Of a stretch of DNA of 64,000 nucleotides, positions 27,790 to 36,677 are shown piece by piece; position 1 is the first letter of the stretch; each line of letters starts with the position of its first letter. The notes beneath the pieces are model-generated. The model was not told the origin of the DNA. It searched no databases and was given only the letters and a program-made list of their open reading frames with translations. The translations under genes were made by a program, and so were the position numbers. The DNA is from an uncultured Methanomethylovorans sp. Its GTDB lineage: Archaea > Halobacteriota > Methanosarcinia > Methanosarcinales > Methanosarcinaceae. The stretch lies in contig NZ_OY782870.1 of NCBI RefSeq assembly GCF_963678545.1, positions 496,001 through 560,000 of the forward strand. Reading direction: 5' to 3'.

Positions 27790-28669
27790 GAGCCTATTTC
27801 AAAACTTCACTCACACCTTTTTCCAACACAACAGGAAACATGCAATATCTAACAATCCTTTGAAAACCACATTAAGACGTTCATATCTACTTGCTAATTT
27901 TCTAAATCCCATCTTCAACCATGCAAAGAATCGTTCTATAGTTCCTCTGTAATAATATGTTTCTTCATCAAATCGAGTAGGTCTTCCTCTTTTCTTTCTT
28001 TTACTGTTCCTTGTATTGATCGGTATGTTGCTTTTGATAGCTCTGGACCTTAAGTACTGCCTGATTTCTGTATCGTCGTACGCAGCGTCTGCCAGAACTT
28101 CAAGAGGTCTTGTCCTTGGTCTTCCATCGGTCTTAACCTTAATATCCTCCATAACTTCAATGAAGTGCTGTCTATCGTGCTCTTTTCCAGAAGATATTTG
28201 GATTGTAAGTGGAAAACCTTCACAACTTACACATGCATGGATCTTTATGCCTTTTCTTTTCTTGTGACCGTTGTACGAGGAGTCATCTCCCCTTTTTTAG
28301 TTTCAATGAAACTGCTATCGATACACACTGTATCCAATGAGAACTTACCTTTCTGGTAAGCGGAATCCCGAAGGGATTCCATTATCTCGTTCCATATACC
28401 TTCCTCTGACCACCTTTTCAGCCTTCTCCAGGCAGTTGCCTGGGAACCATAAATAGCTGGCATATCTCCCCATCTGCAACCTGTTATCAGAACAAAGAGA
28501 ATACCATTGATGACCTTACGGTCATCAGCTCTCTTTCTTCCGGTAATTGGTTGTGGTGGCAAGTGTGGCTTTATAAACTTCCATTGATCATCAGAGAGTT
28601 CTCTGAATTCCATTCATATCCCCACAATAACATTCAGAGAAATAGTATTTATAGTTTTGATACAGGCTC
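27790..28669 (-). mobile_element. complete IS5-family insertion sequence, 880 bp
   Basis: Terminal inverted repeats are GAGCCTATTTCAAAAC (27790-27805) and GTTTTGATACAGGCTC (28654-28669), 14 of 16 matching. A 3-bp target duplication GAT flanks it (27787-27789 and 28670-28672). It carries one transposase gene in two frames on the minus strand, typical of the IS427-like group of IS5. It interrupts the flippase-like gene. Confidence 0.92.
27811..28613 (-). CDS. IS5-family DDE transposase, two frames joined by a -1 frameshift
   Basis: The first frame (28613-28245, 122 residues) starts MEFRELSDDQWKFIKPHLPP and includes DUF4096-like GCRWGDMP and LDTVCIDSSFIETKKG with the first catalytic Asp. The second frame supplies the second Asp (VLADAAYDD) and the Glu region (YYYRGTIERFFAWLKMGFRKL), ending at 27811. 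The two frames meet at an A6G4 run: reading TKK then slipping back one base gives RGDDSSYNGHKKRK and onward. Programmed -1 slippage on such runs is known in this IS group. Both frames are otherwise open, so the element may be active. Confidence 0.85.
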
Positions 28670-29315
28670 GATCTTTTTAGCTGTTCCCTTTTCTTTATAT
28701 CTATTCCGTGGTATACTGTCAAATCCCCGTCTGGATGTGGTTATAGTATTAGGAGAACTTATTTCAGTAGTTAATCTTGTACTCGTAATTTATGCATTAC
28801 TGAAACCTCGTTATGTTAAACTTGCTATACATTATCAAGTGGGATGGTTGATTAAGCATCTTAATGGCAGAAAAATAGCAGACAAACTGGAAAAGGTATC
28901 TAAGTCAATTGACAGGGAAATTGATGAGTTTCATAAAAGCATATTTCTCTTTTTCACTGAAGGGCATTCAGGTTTGTTCTATGGAATTGTATATACTTTT
29001 ATATACTGGATTATCGAATTTTCCTCTCTCCCAGTAGTCCTTCTGGGTCTCAATCAACAACCTTCCGTACTAATCTGTTTCGCAGCACAGGTACTGCTCC
29101 TTATTATCATAGTCGTACCTTTGACCCCAGGTTCAAGTGGAGTGGCCGAATTTGCCGCAATTTCTCTCTTTTCAGTCTTTATGCCGGTAAGTATTCTCGG
29201 AATTGCAGTGACAGCATGGAGAGCTTTTACTTTTTATACTAATATTATAGTAGGAGGATTTGTGAGTTTTAAATTGTTAAAAGATACGGAGATTGTACGC
29301 AAATTTCTAAGGTGA

Positions 29316-29853
29316 TCATTGATCGATTTTTGTTCCAGACTGTACCTATATTCAATCCTCTATTCCTTGGAGCCCAATGGTTCACGCTTCTCATGATTCT
29401 GATCTAAAATAGGATCTTCCTCGTTCTTAGTTGCTACAATAGTTAGATCCAGTTTGGAATTGAGTTTAAAAAGGGTTTTATTCTGTTCCAGCTTTTTGCG
29501 GTGGACAGGCTTGGTTATCGAGCTTCTAAAGATATTAGTTGCATTTCCAAGGCATAATATCTTTCAGCTCAGGATATTAAAAAAGCTGGCATTAGCAAGC
29601 TGCCTTCCGACCTGTCCCTATCAATGTCGAGCTGGAATACATTATTTTATAGCCAGCTCTGGATGTTCTCATCGGTCACATCGAGCCCGCTAACCTTTGC
29701 TTTGGAATACGTCGTAAATTTGTACAATTTTTGGTCATATAAGAAACCAAAGATGTAATCTGTGAAATAATTGCCGAGCGGTTATCTGTCGAAAGTGGGA
29801 TGTAGTAGATAGTGTATAAGTAGATAGTATTCATACTCGGAGGGGGTAATATA
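29316..29853. other. 538-nt region without a supported gene
   Basis: Short frames are present (for example one of 79 codons from 29454), but they show no ribosome-binding site, family motif or even composition, and their Cys- and His-rich C-terminal part looks random. GGAGGGGG at 29839-29846 belongs to the lemA gene. Confidence 0.4.
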
Positions 29854-30399
29854 ATTCAGTATATTGCTTTAGGCGTTCTGCTTTTACTTGTGATAGTCTT
29901 TGTGTATTATTTCAACAGACTTAATGTGCTTTCCAACACTATTGATAATTCATGGGCGCAGATTGATGTTCAGCTGAAGAAGAGGACTGACCTTGTGCCA
30001 AACCTTGTAGAAACTGTAAAGGGTTATGCGGCACATGAAAAATCAATTTTTGAGGCTGTATCTGATGCAAGAGCAAGGATGATGGGCGCAAAGACAATTG
30101 ATGAAAAGGATCAAGCTGGAAATATGCTTGCTGGGACTCTTAAGTCACTTTTTGCAATAGCTGAGAATTATCCAGAACTTAAGGCAAACCAGAATTTCCT
30201 TATGCTTCAGGAAGAACTTTCTGGAATTGAGAACAAGGTTGCTTATGCGAGGCAGCACTATAATGACAGTGTGCTTGTTTTCAATAATCTTGTGACTACT
30301 CTACCAGGCTCGATTTTTGCTGGAATACTTGGTAAGAAGACAAAGACTTATCTTGAGATTGAGGCTAAGGAAAGAGAGCCTGTCAAGGTTCAGTTCTAA
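29854..30399 (+). CDS. lemA: LemA family protein, probably with a non-canonical start codon
   Basis: About 181 residues. An N-terminal membrane helix (YIALGVLLLLVIVFVYYF) is followed by the helical LemA domain with SWAQIDVQLKKRTDLVPNLVETVKGYAAHE, diagnostic for the family. No ATG, GTG or TTG precedes the helix; the first GTG (29890) would remove most of it. A very strong GGAGGGGG ends a few nt before ATA (29851) and ATT (29854), so translation probably begins at ATT or ATA. It lies just ahead of htpX, a common pairing. Function of LemA is not established; it is often linked to M48 proteases. Confidence 0.85.
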   Translation: MQYIALGVLLLLVIVFVYYFNRLNVLSNTIDNSWAQIDVQLKKRTDLVPNLVETVKGYAAHEKSIFEAVSDARARMMGAKTIDEKDQAGNMLAGTLKSLFAIAENYPELKANQNFLMLQEELSGIENKVAYARQHYNDSVLVFNNLVTTLPGSIFAGILGKKTKTYLEIEAKEREPVKVQF

Positions 30400-30441
30400 T
30401 ATCAAGCTTTTTCCTTCTCTTTATTTTTGGGTGTGATATCT

Positions 30442-31329
30442 TTGCGAACTATGGAAGAACAGATAGCTGCTAATAAGAGAAATTCGTTTCTCCTCATAGG
30501 GATTGTGAGCATTGCCCTTGTGGGTTTGAGCTATGTATTCGCGCAGATTTATGACCCTTCACTTGTTTTTGTCTTTCTGATTATCGCTGTGATTCTTTCC
30601 ACTCTTGGCACGATTGCTTCTTACTGGTATTCAGATAAGATTGTACTTGCTGTGACAAAAACTCGTGAGCCAACACAACTTGAAAATGCTCATCTTTCTA
30701 ATGTAGTTGAAGGACTTGCGATTGCGGCAGGAATTCCTGCACCACGTTTTGTGGTTATTGCTGATGAAGTAAACCTAAATGCTTTTGCGACGGGGAGAGA
30801 CCCTGAGCATGCTGTTCTTGCCGTGACCTCTGCACTTCTTAAGACCATGAACAGAGAAGAGCTTGAGGGCGTGATTGCACATGAGATGTCGCATATCAAT
30901 AATTATGATATCAGGCTCGCTTCGATGATTGCTGTGCTTGTCGGTATTATTGTAATTGCTTCACAGATTTTCCTCAGAAGCTTGTGGTTTTCTGGAGGAA
31001 ACAGAGACAGAAGAGGTGGAAATGTCATCTTTTTAGTGATTGGCATTGTACTTGCTATACTTGCACCGATTTTCACACAGTTGATTCAGCTTGCAGTTTC
31101 ACGACAGAGGGAATATCTTGCTGATTCAAGCGGGGCGTACCTTACACGTAATCCTATGGGGCTTGCGTCTGCATTAGAGAAGATTAAGGGCCATAATGTT
31201 AATACAAAGGTGAATGGGGCTGTTTCTCACCTTTATTTTACCAACCCATTCCTTTCAAAGAATGCAAATTCTCTATTTTCCACTCATCCACCCATTGATG
31301 AGAGAATTAAGAGACTCAAAGAGATGTGA
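30442..31329 (+). CDS. htpX: M48 family membrane zinc metalloprotease HtpX
   Basis: About 296 residues. Two N-terminal helices are followed by the zinc motif HEMSH (in GVIAHEMSHINNYD), two more helices, and the Glu ligand region SRQREYLADSSGAYLTRNP; the C-terminus has FSTHPPIDERIKRL. HtpX degrades misfolded membrane proteins on the cytoplasmic side. The start is uncertain: TTG 30427, TTG 30442 (GGTGTGAT upstream) and ATG 30451 are all possible. The lemA gene lies about 40 nt upstream, so they are likely cotranscribed. Confidence 0.92.
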   Translation: MRTMEEQIAANKRNSFLLIGIVSIALVGLSYVFAQIYDPSLVFVFLIIAVILSTLGTIASYWYSDKIVLAVTKTREPTQLENAHLSNVVEGLAIAAGIPAPRFVVIADEVNLNAFATGRDPEHAVLAVTSALLKTMNREELEGVIAHEMSHINNYDIRLASMIAVLVGIIVIASQIFLRSLWFSGGNRDRRGGNVIFLVIGIVLAILAPIFTQLIQLAVSRQREYLADSSGAYLTRNPMGLASALEKIKGHNVNTKVNGAVSHLYFTNPFLSKNANSLFSTHPPIDERIKRLKEM

Positions 31330-31617
31330 GTTTTTAGATTTTTGAGTTTCGGACGTGTATCGATGGAGTAAAAGTTGCGCTGGTATACCGCGTTGCTTGG
31401 AACGATGTCTGTTTGCTAGTTCTCTATATACTATTCAATTTTCATACTTTTTGGAATTCTACGCCTCTTTCTAAAGTAGAGATTTGCAATGATACTCCCA
31501 CTGCAATCAGACTTTTTGTTTTGATACCACTTAATAAATTATAAATTCCCGTACAAGATTGTAGACATCAGATTAATATAAGATTCGATTAAATGTTAAT
31601 TTTAGTGAGGCGAAAAA

Positions 31618-31815
31618 ATGAGTTTTAACAGTTGGGCAAATTCAATATTGAAAAAAACTACGTGGGTAGATATGGCGCTAATAAAAATCAGTGCTGCAAC
31701 CTTTGCTTTGATGGTAGCGAAATTATGGGAGCCATTGCTTAGTTTAGATTGGTATTGGTATGCTATCATTTTTGTGCTAGCTGCGATAAAACCAATGTAT
31801 CAAGCATTAAAATAG
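31618..31815 (+). CDS. 65-residue membrane protein of unknown function
   Basis: Starts MSFNSWANSILKKTTWVDMAL and has two hydrophobic helices (KISAATFALMVAKLW and WYWYAIIFVLAAIKPMY). GTGAGGCG lies 5-6 nt before the ATG. Small archaeal and bacterial proteins with this two-helix layout are common; no function is known. It stands alone with about 290 nt of empty sequence upstream (31330-31617), where I saw nothing. Confidence 0.6.
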   Translation: MSFNSWANSILKKTTWVDMALIKISAATFALMVAKLWEPLLSLDWYWYAIIFVLAAIKPMYQALK

Positions 31816-32007
31816 GACCATTTGGTTCAATTATGCAAAGTGAGTTTAAAACCAGCTCAAAGACTTCCTTTTCACAGCTAAAGGCTTTTCTAACTCCACT
31901 TAATCATCAGAAGTCTTTATTAAACTTGTATTCATATAAGTGCCGATGTTAGTGATTATGTGTCTATATCATATTTATGAATGCAATGGTTGAAGAGGGT
32001 TCTTTTA

Positions 32008-33051
32008 ATGAATAATCCTAAAAATAATTCAGCCAGTTATTCAACTCCAAAATTGAGATTCACAAATCGCTCTCTATTACAGCTTTTATTACTTGGGTTG
32101 GCAGTGCATATTATACTACCACAGTTTACGACCCTGGAAAATTCCATGCAAGTTATCCGTACAATGGTATTGTGGGCTGTACTCTTTGCTGTAGGGTCGC
32201 AGATAGTGAGTTATATTGGCAGTGGTTATCTTTTGAAAGCAACAGTTGCTATCGCAAACCAACGTTTATCGGTAACATGGGGCATAATTATTAGTCTTGC
32301 AGCTTCCAGCATTGGCGTTATCGCCGGAGGGATGGTTGGCAATGCAGCATCCACATATAAATGGATGAGAAAAATGGGTATTAACGAAGAAGGAGCAGCG
32401 CTGGCAGGAACGCTACCTTCATTTTACAACAATGTTTTATTGCTTTTTTTATCTATCTTCGGCATGATCCACTTGCTTTTAGTGAATCAGCTTTCTATCT
32501 CGCAATCGATGATCTTTATTATCATACTCTCAATTATAGGATTATGTGCAGGTTTTGTTATTTATGGGTATAATCATCGTCAACAGTTCACTTCAATTTT
32601 GATTGGATTTGCAAGTTGCCTGGCACGTCTGAGTCATAAGCCTTACACACCACGTACAACTGAAGAGGATGTCTCAAAAATGTTTGATTCTATGAATGTG
32701 TTACGTAGTGGTGGCTGGCGTGGTCCGGCAGCCGGTGCGATTATGAATACAGGTTTTGATATGATGACTCTGTATTTCCTTTTTACAGCAGCCGGCAATA
32801 GTGTGAGTCTTGGGGTACTACTTACTGGATATGGTCTTCCCTTACTTTTTGGTAAAATGGCCTTTTTTATTCCCGGCGGCGTTGGGATAGTGGAAGGCAC
32901 AATGGCCGCAATTTATGGTGGACTTGGTGTTCAGTCATCTATTATAGTTCTGGTTGTACTTGTCTATAGGATGATCTCATTCTGGTTGCCAACATTACTA
33001 GGATTTCCATTGGCAGCTTATCTTCAGAATTCAAATAATCATTTTAAATAA
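32008..33051 (+). CDS. flippase-like (UPF0104/MprF N-terminal type) integral membrane protein
   Basis: About 347 residues with roughly eight to ten helices. Family marks include SSIGVIAGGMVGNAAS (shared position with GGEP in the other copy), and PGGVGIVEGTMAAIYGGLG near the C-terminus, followed by VLVYRMISFWLPTLLG. Relatives include the flippase domain of lysylphosphatidylglycerol synthase and archaeal glycolipid-related transporters. Start 32008 is chosen for GAGGG 8 nt upstream; an earlier ATG at 31981 has no such site. It is an intact relative of the gene broken by the IS at 27.8 kb and may cover for its loss. Confidence 0.82.
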   Translation: MNNPKNNSASYSTPKLRFTNRSLLQLLLLGLAVHIILPQFTTLENSMQVIRTMVLWAVLFAVGSQIVSYIGSGYLLKATVAIANQRLSVTWGIIISLAASSIGVIAGGMVGNAASTYKWMRKMGINEEGAALAGTLPSFYNNVLLLFLSIFGMIHLLLVNQLSISQSMIFIIILSIIGLCAGFVIYGYNHRQQFTSILIGFASCLARLSHKPYTPRTTEEDVSKMFDSMNVLRSGGWRGPAAGAIMNTGFDMMTLYFLFTAAGNSVSLGVLLTGYGLPLLFGKMAFFIPGGVGIVEGTMAAIYGGLGVQSSIIVLVVLVYRMISFWLPTLLGFPLAAYLQNSNNHFK

Positions 33052-33146
33052 AAAAACCGATCTGGCTTTGTAAGTTGCCTAAAATAGTTACTATATTTAT
33101 GCATTGCTTCTTTGATATTTGCCTGCTTAGTTTCATTTCACTAATT

Positions 33147-33420
33147 TTATGGCCAGACCCTTCTCCTCAGGTACACAACTGCTAACATTCCGGCAACCGT
33201 AGTAATGGCTTCAAATACTGAGACTGCTTTTCATTTATTGTTGAACTTGCTGGTTCTTCTATTGATGGCTCATAGTCGATTGTTTATGAGCTTCATTGAG
33301 AACTGGACGTCCGTGCTTTGATCGGCTGATGGTTCAGTTACATTGACAGTCGTTCCATGTATAATTTCTGGTACAATTACAGGGGAATATTGGCATTGAC
33401 TGGAAAAATCAGTATAGTGA
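33147..33420 (-). pseudogene. remnant of a PGF-CTERM-type surface protein
   Basis: The minus strand encodes TVNVTEPSADQSTDVQFSMK and, after stops and frame changes, PSIEEPASSTINEKQ and then VSVFEAITTVAGMLAVVYLRRR followed by WP and a stop. The last stretch has the make-up of an archaeosortase PGF-CTERM tail (FEA, hydrophobic helix, RRR), although PGF itself is lost. At least two frame changes are needed, so this is a decayed gene end. The rest of the 33052-33629 gap holds the oxidase promoter. Confidence 0.5.
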
Positions 33421-33527
33421 TGTTATCCATATATTTTAATACTGTTATCACACGGAAAAGGAAAGTGTGAGTTATGCAAGTCATTTATATAAAAATAAGA
33501 CTGCACAGAAGCATACAATTCAGAGAG

Positions 33528-33566
33528 TTTATATAGAACTAATTTCCCAATATAAATGGGGAATTT
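33528..33566 (+). promoter_or_regulatory. TATA box and overlapping palindrome upstream of the cbb3 oxidase gene
   Basis: TTTATATA at 33528-33535 predicts a transcription start near 33560. An imperfect palindrome (AATTTCCC, 9-nt centre, GGGGAATT) fills 33541-33566, that is between the TATA box and the predicted start, a usual place for an archaeal repressor. The leader would be about 70 nt, ending with GAGGG before the ATG at 33630. The regulator is unknown. Confidence 0.5.
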
Positions 33567-33629
33567 AAGGCTGGGTACCATTTTGGTTTCCATAAACCAT
33601 CTGATACACCACATAAATGAGGGTTCAAT

Positions 33630-36479
33630 ATGTTGGTATTAAATGACAGTGTACAGGAAAATGACAAATTATCTATACAAGATGAAACTGAAGTAAATAA
33701 TACTAGAGATGAGAACCTTGGTGATAAGTTCCTTGAAGGCGATGATGCTGTCAAATATTGGTTCTTGGGATCATTGGTATGGTTTCCTATATTTGCCACA
33801 TTAGGGTTCATACTGGCAATCAAATTCTTCCAGCCTTATTTCTTAAGTGATGCTGCTTTTCTGACATTTGGACGACTAAGACCTGCTCATGTGAACGGTG
33901 TGCTTTTCGGATTCGTTTCCTCGGCTTTGATAGGCGGGATGTTCTGGGCTCTCCCACGACTAGCCAATACACCCATCTATAGCGCCAGGCTGGCCAAACT
34001 TTCCGCTGTGTTATGGAACTTTGGCCTCCTTGCAGGAATAATAATGATCCTTTTAGGTGATACCCAGGGTAGGGAGTATGCAGAACTTCCCTGGTCTATC
34101 GATGTCCTTATAATGATTACATTGCTGCTCATCCTTTACAATATCTTGTCTACTCTTGGCCGAAGGGTTGAGAAAAAACTCTATGTGTCAACCTGGTATT
34201 ACACAGGCACATTTATCTGGTTTCCTATAGTTTATTTTATAGGCAATGTTATGTGGAGACCTCCTTCAGGAGCCTTGGAAGGAATAACAGATTCGATATT
34301 CAACTGGTACTACGGCCATAATGTTTTAGGACTTTGGTTTACCACCCTTGGAATAGCAACCTGGTACTATGCAGTGCCACGCATGATAAACAGACCTTTG
34401 TATAGCCATCTTCTTTCGGTTATAAGTTTCTTCAGCATTGCATTCTTCTATACTGGCGTAGGAGGCCATCATCTGCTGCAAACACCAATACCCGAGTGGG
34501 TGAAGACAATTGCAGTGGTTATGAGCATTTTAATGTTAGTGCCCGTTATAACATTCATGGTCAACCTCGGACTAACGCTGCGGGGTTCCTGGGGTATTTT
34601 CACACAAAATATTCCCTTCAGATTTGTCGTCACCGGGTTCATATTTTATGTTCTTACTTCAATACAGGGAAGTTTCCAGGGACTTCGGAGTACTAATTCT
34701 TACCTGCACTTTTCCCAGTGGCCGGTCGGCCATTCCCATCTGGCAATACTTGGAGGTTTTGGATTTCTGGCAATAGGAATAATGTACTGGCTAATACCAA
34801 AGATAACTAGGACAAAAATATACAGTGACAGGCTAATGAGTATCAGCTGGTGGCTCGCTCTTATCGGCTTTATTATGTTCTTCAGTGCTATGACAATAGC
34901 AGGACTTGTGGCCAATTCTGCCTGGTACCAGAATATCACAGTTGCTCCGGTTTTGAAACTTCTGCAGTTCTGGTATGTGGCCAGAGCAATGGGCGGTGGA
35001 ATGGTCGTTGTGGCCGGATATATTTTTTCATACAATACACTGATGACATTTGCAAGATCAAAGGAACCTCACGTCGAAGAAGAGATATTCCAGATATCTC
35101 ATGAAAAAAGTTCCCGACCGCATTCAAATATCCAGAAAAAATCTCAGCATGCTATGAGCATGCCTATCATAGTAGTGGGCGGTATGAGCCTTTTTCTCCT
35201 CATGACCTGGATGGTCGTTGCTATGCCAGCACTTAACTTAAACACTGTGACTCCTTCGGACTTTGCGCATTCATATACAACAAAGGAGGCACAAGGAAGG
35301 GAACTATATAAACAAATGGGCTGTTTCTATTGCCATTCACAATTTGTAAGACCTCAGGACTGGGCAATCGGAAGAGTTTCTGAACAAGGTGACTATTATT
35401 ATGATTCGCCACATTTCCTAGGAACAGAGCGTACGGGTCCCGATCTTTCACAAATAGGGGGTATGATGCCAACAGAGTGGCATTATCTCCATGACCGGGA
35501 CGCCAGAATAACCAGTCCCAGTTCTATCATGCCTCCTTTTGGATTCCTTTCAGATACGCAGCTTGATTCTCTGGTCACGTATATTCAGAACCTGGGAACA
35601 TATAATCTTACAGTAATGAATTTCCATCCAAAAGTACCTGATGAGTATCAAGACAAACAGCAGCCATACGCTACTTATATCTCGGCTGTAACGCAGAATT
35701 ATAGTTTTGATAATCAGACATATACAGGAGATGAAGTTACAGGAGCAGAGTTTGGAGTTCTCTTTGAAGAAGGCAAAAAAACTTATACTCAAAACTGTCT
35801 GCGTTGCCATGGCTGTTCGGGAAATGCCCAAGGACCTTATGCAAGACATGTTGTAACCCAGCCTGCTAATCTCCATGAAAGAATATTGAGCTACATGCCA
35901 CAACCAGGTGAACCATATCATTTCTGGAGAATTAGTGAAGGTGTCCCAGGTACGGCAATGCCAGCCTGGAAACTCAGTATCAACGAAACAGAAAGATGGA
36001 AGATTAACCTATATGAATTGAGCTTTGCATCAGGCTCAATAAGAACAATAAGTGGCGACGTTTCAGATGCTGAAGCTATTAATTTCTCTAATCAAACACA
36101 TATTGTACCGCCTATTGAAGGGACGCAGGATCAGTTCGAGACAGGACAGAAACTCTTTAACCTGTACTGTGCCCAGTGTCATGGTGAGGGTGGACAGGGA
36201 GATGGTGTTGCCTCTATTTTAAGCCCTGGCGGATACATTGATCCGAAACCTGCAAATTTCACGGAATCTGGTGGTGATTTCAAGTATTACGGGCAATATG
36301 TCTGGAAGGTAAGTGAAGGCGTGGAAACTACAAATATGCCTCCATGGAAGTATGCTCTCAGTGATGATGAGATGTATGAAGCAATTTTTTATATCCAGAA
36401 TTTCTCTGCATCAGATGCCTACAATGCCAAATGGGGACCACTCTATAAGGACGAATTTGCAAGGAACATGAGGAGCTGA
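33630..36479 (+). CDS. fused cbb3-type cytochrome oxidase (CcoN-CcoO-CcoP-like)
   Basis: 949 residues. Residues ~45-485 are a CcoN-like haem-copper oxidase subunit I with His87 (RLRPAH), His230 (YYGHN), His280/281 (GGHHLL), and His368/370 (PVGHSH). Tyr274 lies 44 residues after His230 and six before His280, as does the active-site tyrosine of cbb3 oxidases. A CcoO-like part follows: a membrane helix (~512-535) and cytochrome c with CFYCH (565-569, FYCHSQFVRP). Two CcoP-like haem sites are CLRCH (723-727, Met in GTAMPAW) and CAQCH (847-851, Met in TNMPPWK). The expected reaction is O2 reduction by c-type electrons. Fusion of all three subunits and occurrence in a presumed methanogen are both unusual. 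Confidence 0.88.
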   Translation: MLVLNDSVQENDKLSIQDETEVNNTRDENLGDKFLEGDDAVKYWFLGSLVWFPIFATLGFILAIKFFQPYFLSDAAFLTFGRLRPAHVNGVLFGFVSSALIGGMFWALPRLANTPIYSARLAKLSAVLWNFGLLAGIIMILLGDTQGREYAELPWSIDVLIMITLLLILYNILSTLGRRVEKKLYVSTWYYTGTFIWFPIVYFIGNVMWRPPSGALEGITDSIFNWYYGHNVLGLWFTTLGIATWYYAVPRMINRPLYSHLLSVISFFSIAFFYTGVGGHHLLQTPIPEWVKTIAVVMSILMLVPVITFMVNLGLTLRGSWGIFTQNIPFRFVVTGFIFYVLTSIQGSFQGLRSTNSYLHFSQWPVGHSHLAILGGFGFLAIGIMYWLIPKITRTKIYSDRLMSISWWLALIGFIMFFSAMTIAGLVANSAWYQNITVAPVLKLLQFWYVARAMGGGMVVVAGYIFSYNTLMTFARSKEPHVEEEIFQISHEKSSRPHSNIQKKSQHAMSMPIIVVGGMSLFLLMTWMVVAMPALNLNTVTPSDFAHSYTTKEAQGRELYKQMGCFYCHSQFVRPQDWAIGRVSEQGDYYYDSPHFLGTERTGPDLSQIGGMMPTEWHYLHDRDARITSPSSIMPPFGFLSDTQLDSLVTYIQNLGTYNLTVMNFHPKVPDEYQDKQQPYATYISAVTQNYSFDNQTYTGDEVTGAEFGVLFEEGKKTYTQNCLRCHGCSGNAQGPYARHVVTQPANLHERILSYMPQPGEPYHFWRISEGVPGTAMPAWKLSINETERWKINLYELSFASGSIRTISGDVSDAEAINFSNQTHIVPPIEGTQDQFETGQKLFNLYCAQCHGEGGQGDGVASILSPGGYIDPKPANFTESGGDFKYYGQYVWKVSEGVETTNMPPWKYALSDDEMYEAIFYIQNFSASDAYNAKWGPLYKDEFARNMRS

Positions 36480-36485
36480 TTTTGT

Positions 36486-36677
36486 ATGAATGAATATAAT
36501 CTGGCACTGTTCATTACAGCATTTTCATTATTCCTCATTTTTCTTGGTTTTTTGATATGGGGGATTAAAACCGGACAATTCGTGGATATTGAAGAAGCAA
36601 AATACCGGATGTTGGAGACCCCTGATCAGCTTACAGAAGAAAATAGATATAAGAAACATAAGGGGGAAAGGATATGA
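36486..36677 (+). CDS. CcoS-like cbb3 oxidase maturation protein
   Basis: 63 residues with one N-terminal membrane helix (LALFITAFSLFLIFLGFLIWG) followed by KTGQFVDIEEAKYRML, which matches the CcoS pattern (helix, W, K-x-GQF-D-D/E-E, R-x-L). CcoS is needed to insert haem and copper into CcoN in bacteria. It begins 7 nt after the oxidase stop and overlaps the next gene by 4 nt, so it is in the same operon. No CcoG, CcoH or CcoI gene is in the window. Confidence 0.72.
   Translation: MNEYNLALFITAFSLFLIFLGFLIWGIKTGQFVDIEEAKYRMLETPDQLTEENRYKKHKGERI

Larger units (their letters stand above)
27401..29315 (+). pseudogene. flippase-like (UPF0104/MprF-type) membrane protein gene split by an IS
   Basis: The left part (27401-27789) encodes MKKYNKWVISSILI through GGEPLRIHFLMQDQMP and GERVLDAI. 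The right part (28673-29315) continues FLAVPFSLYLFRGILS to PLTPGSSGVAEFAAISLFS and the C-terminal helices. Removing the 880-bp element and one copy of the GAT duplication restores an uninterrupted frame (LDAILIFLAVPF) for about 343 residues. The family is the integral membrane, lysylphosphatidylglycerol synthase-like flippase group. Neither half has gathered stops, so the insertion seems recent. A second, intact member lies at 32008. Confidence 0.9.

Noticed and set aside
28362..28380. 8-bp perfect hairpin GGAATCCC-GAA-GGGATTCC
   Set aside because: It lies inside the transposase coding region and encodes a conserved part of the protein (ESLRDSA), so a separate role is not supported.
29454..29693. 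79-codon frame between the flippase and lemA genes
   Set aside because: No ribosome-binding site, no recognisable motif, and a Cys/His/Arg-rich tail that looks random.
33630..36479. Reading the fused oxidase as a nitric oxide reductase
   Set aside because: The active-site tyrosine and histidine spacing is of the cbb3 type (His230, Tyr274), and CcoO/CcoP-like cytochrome domains follow, so an oxidase is favoured.
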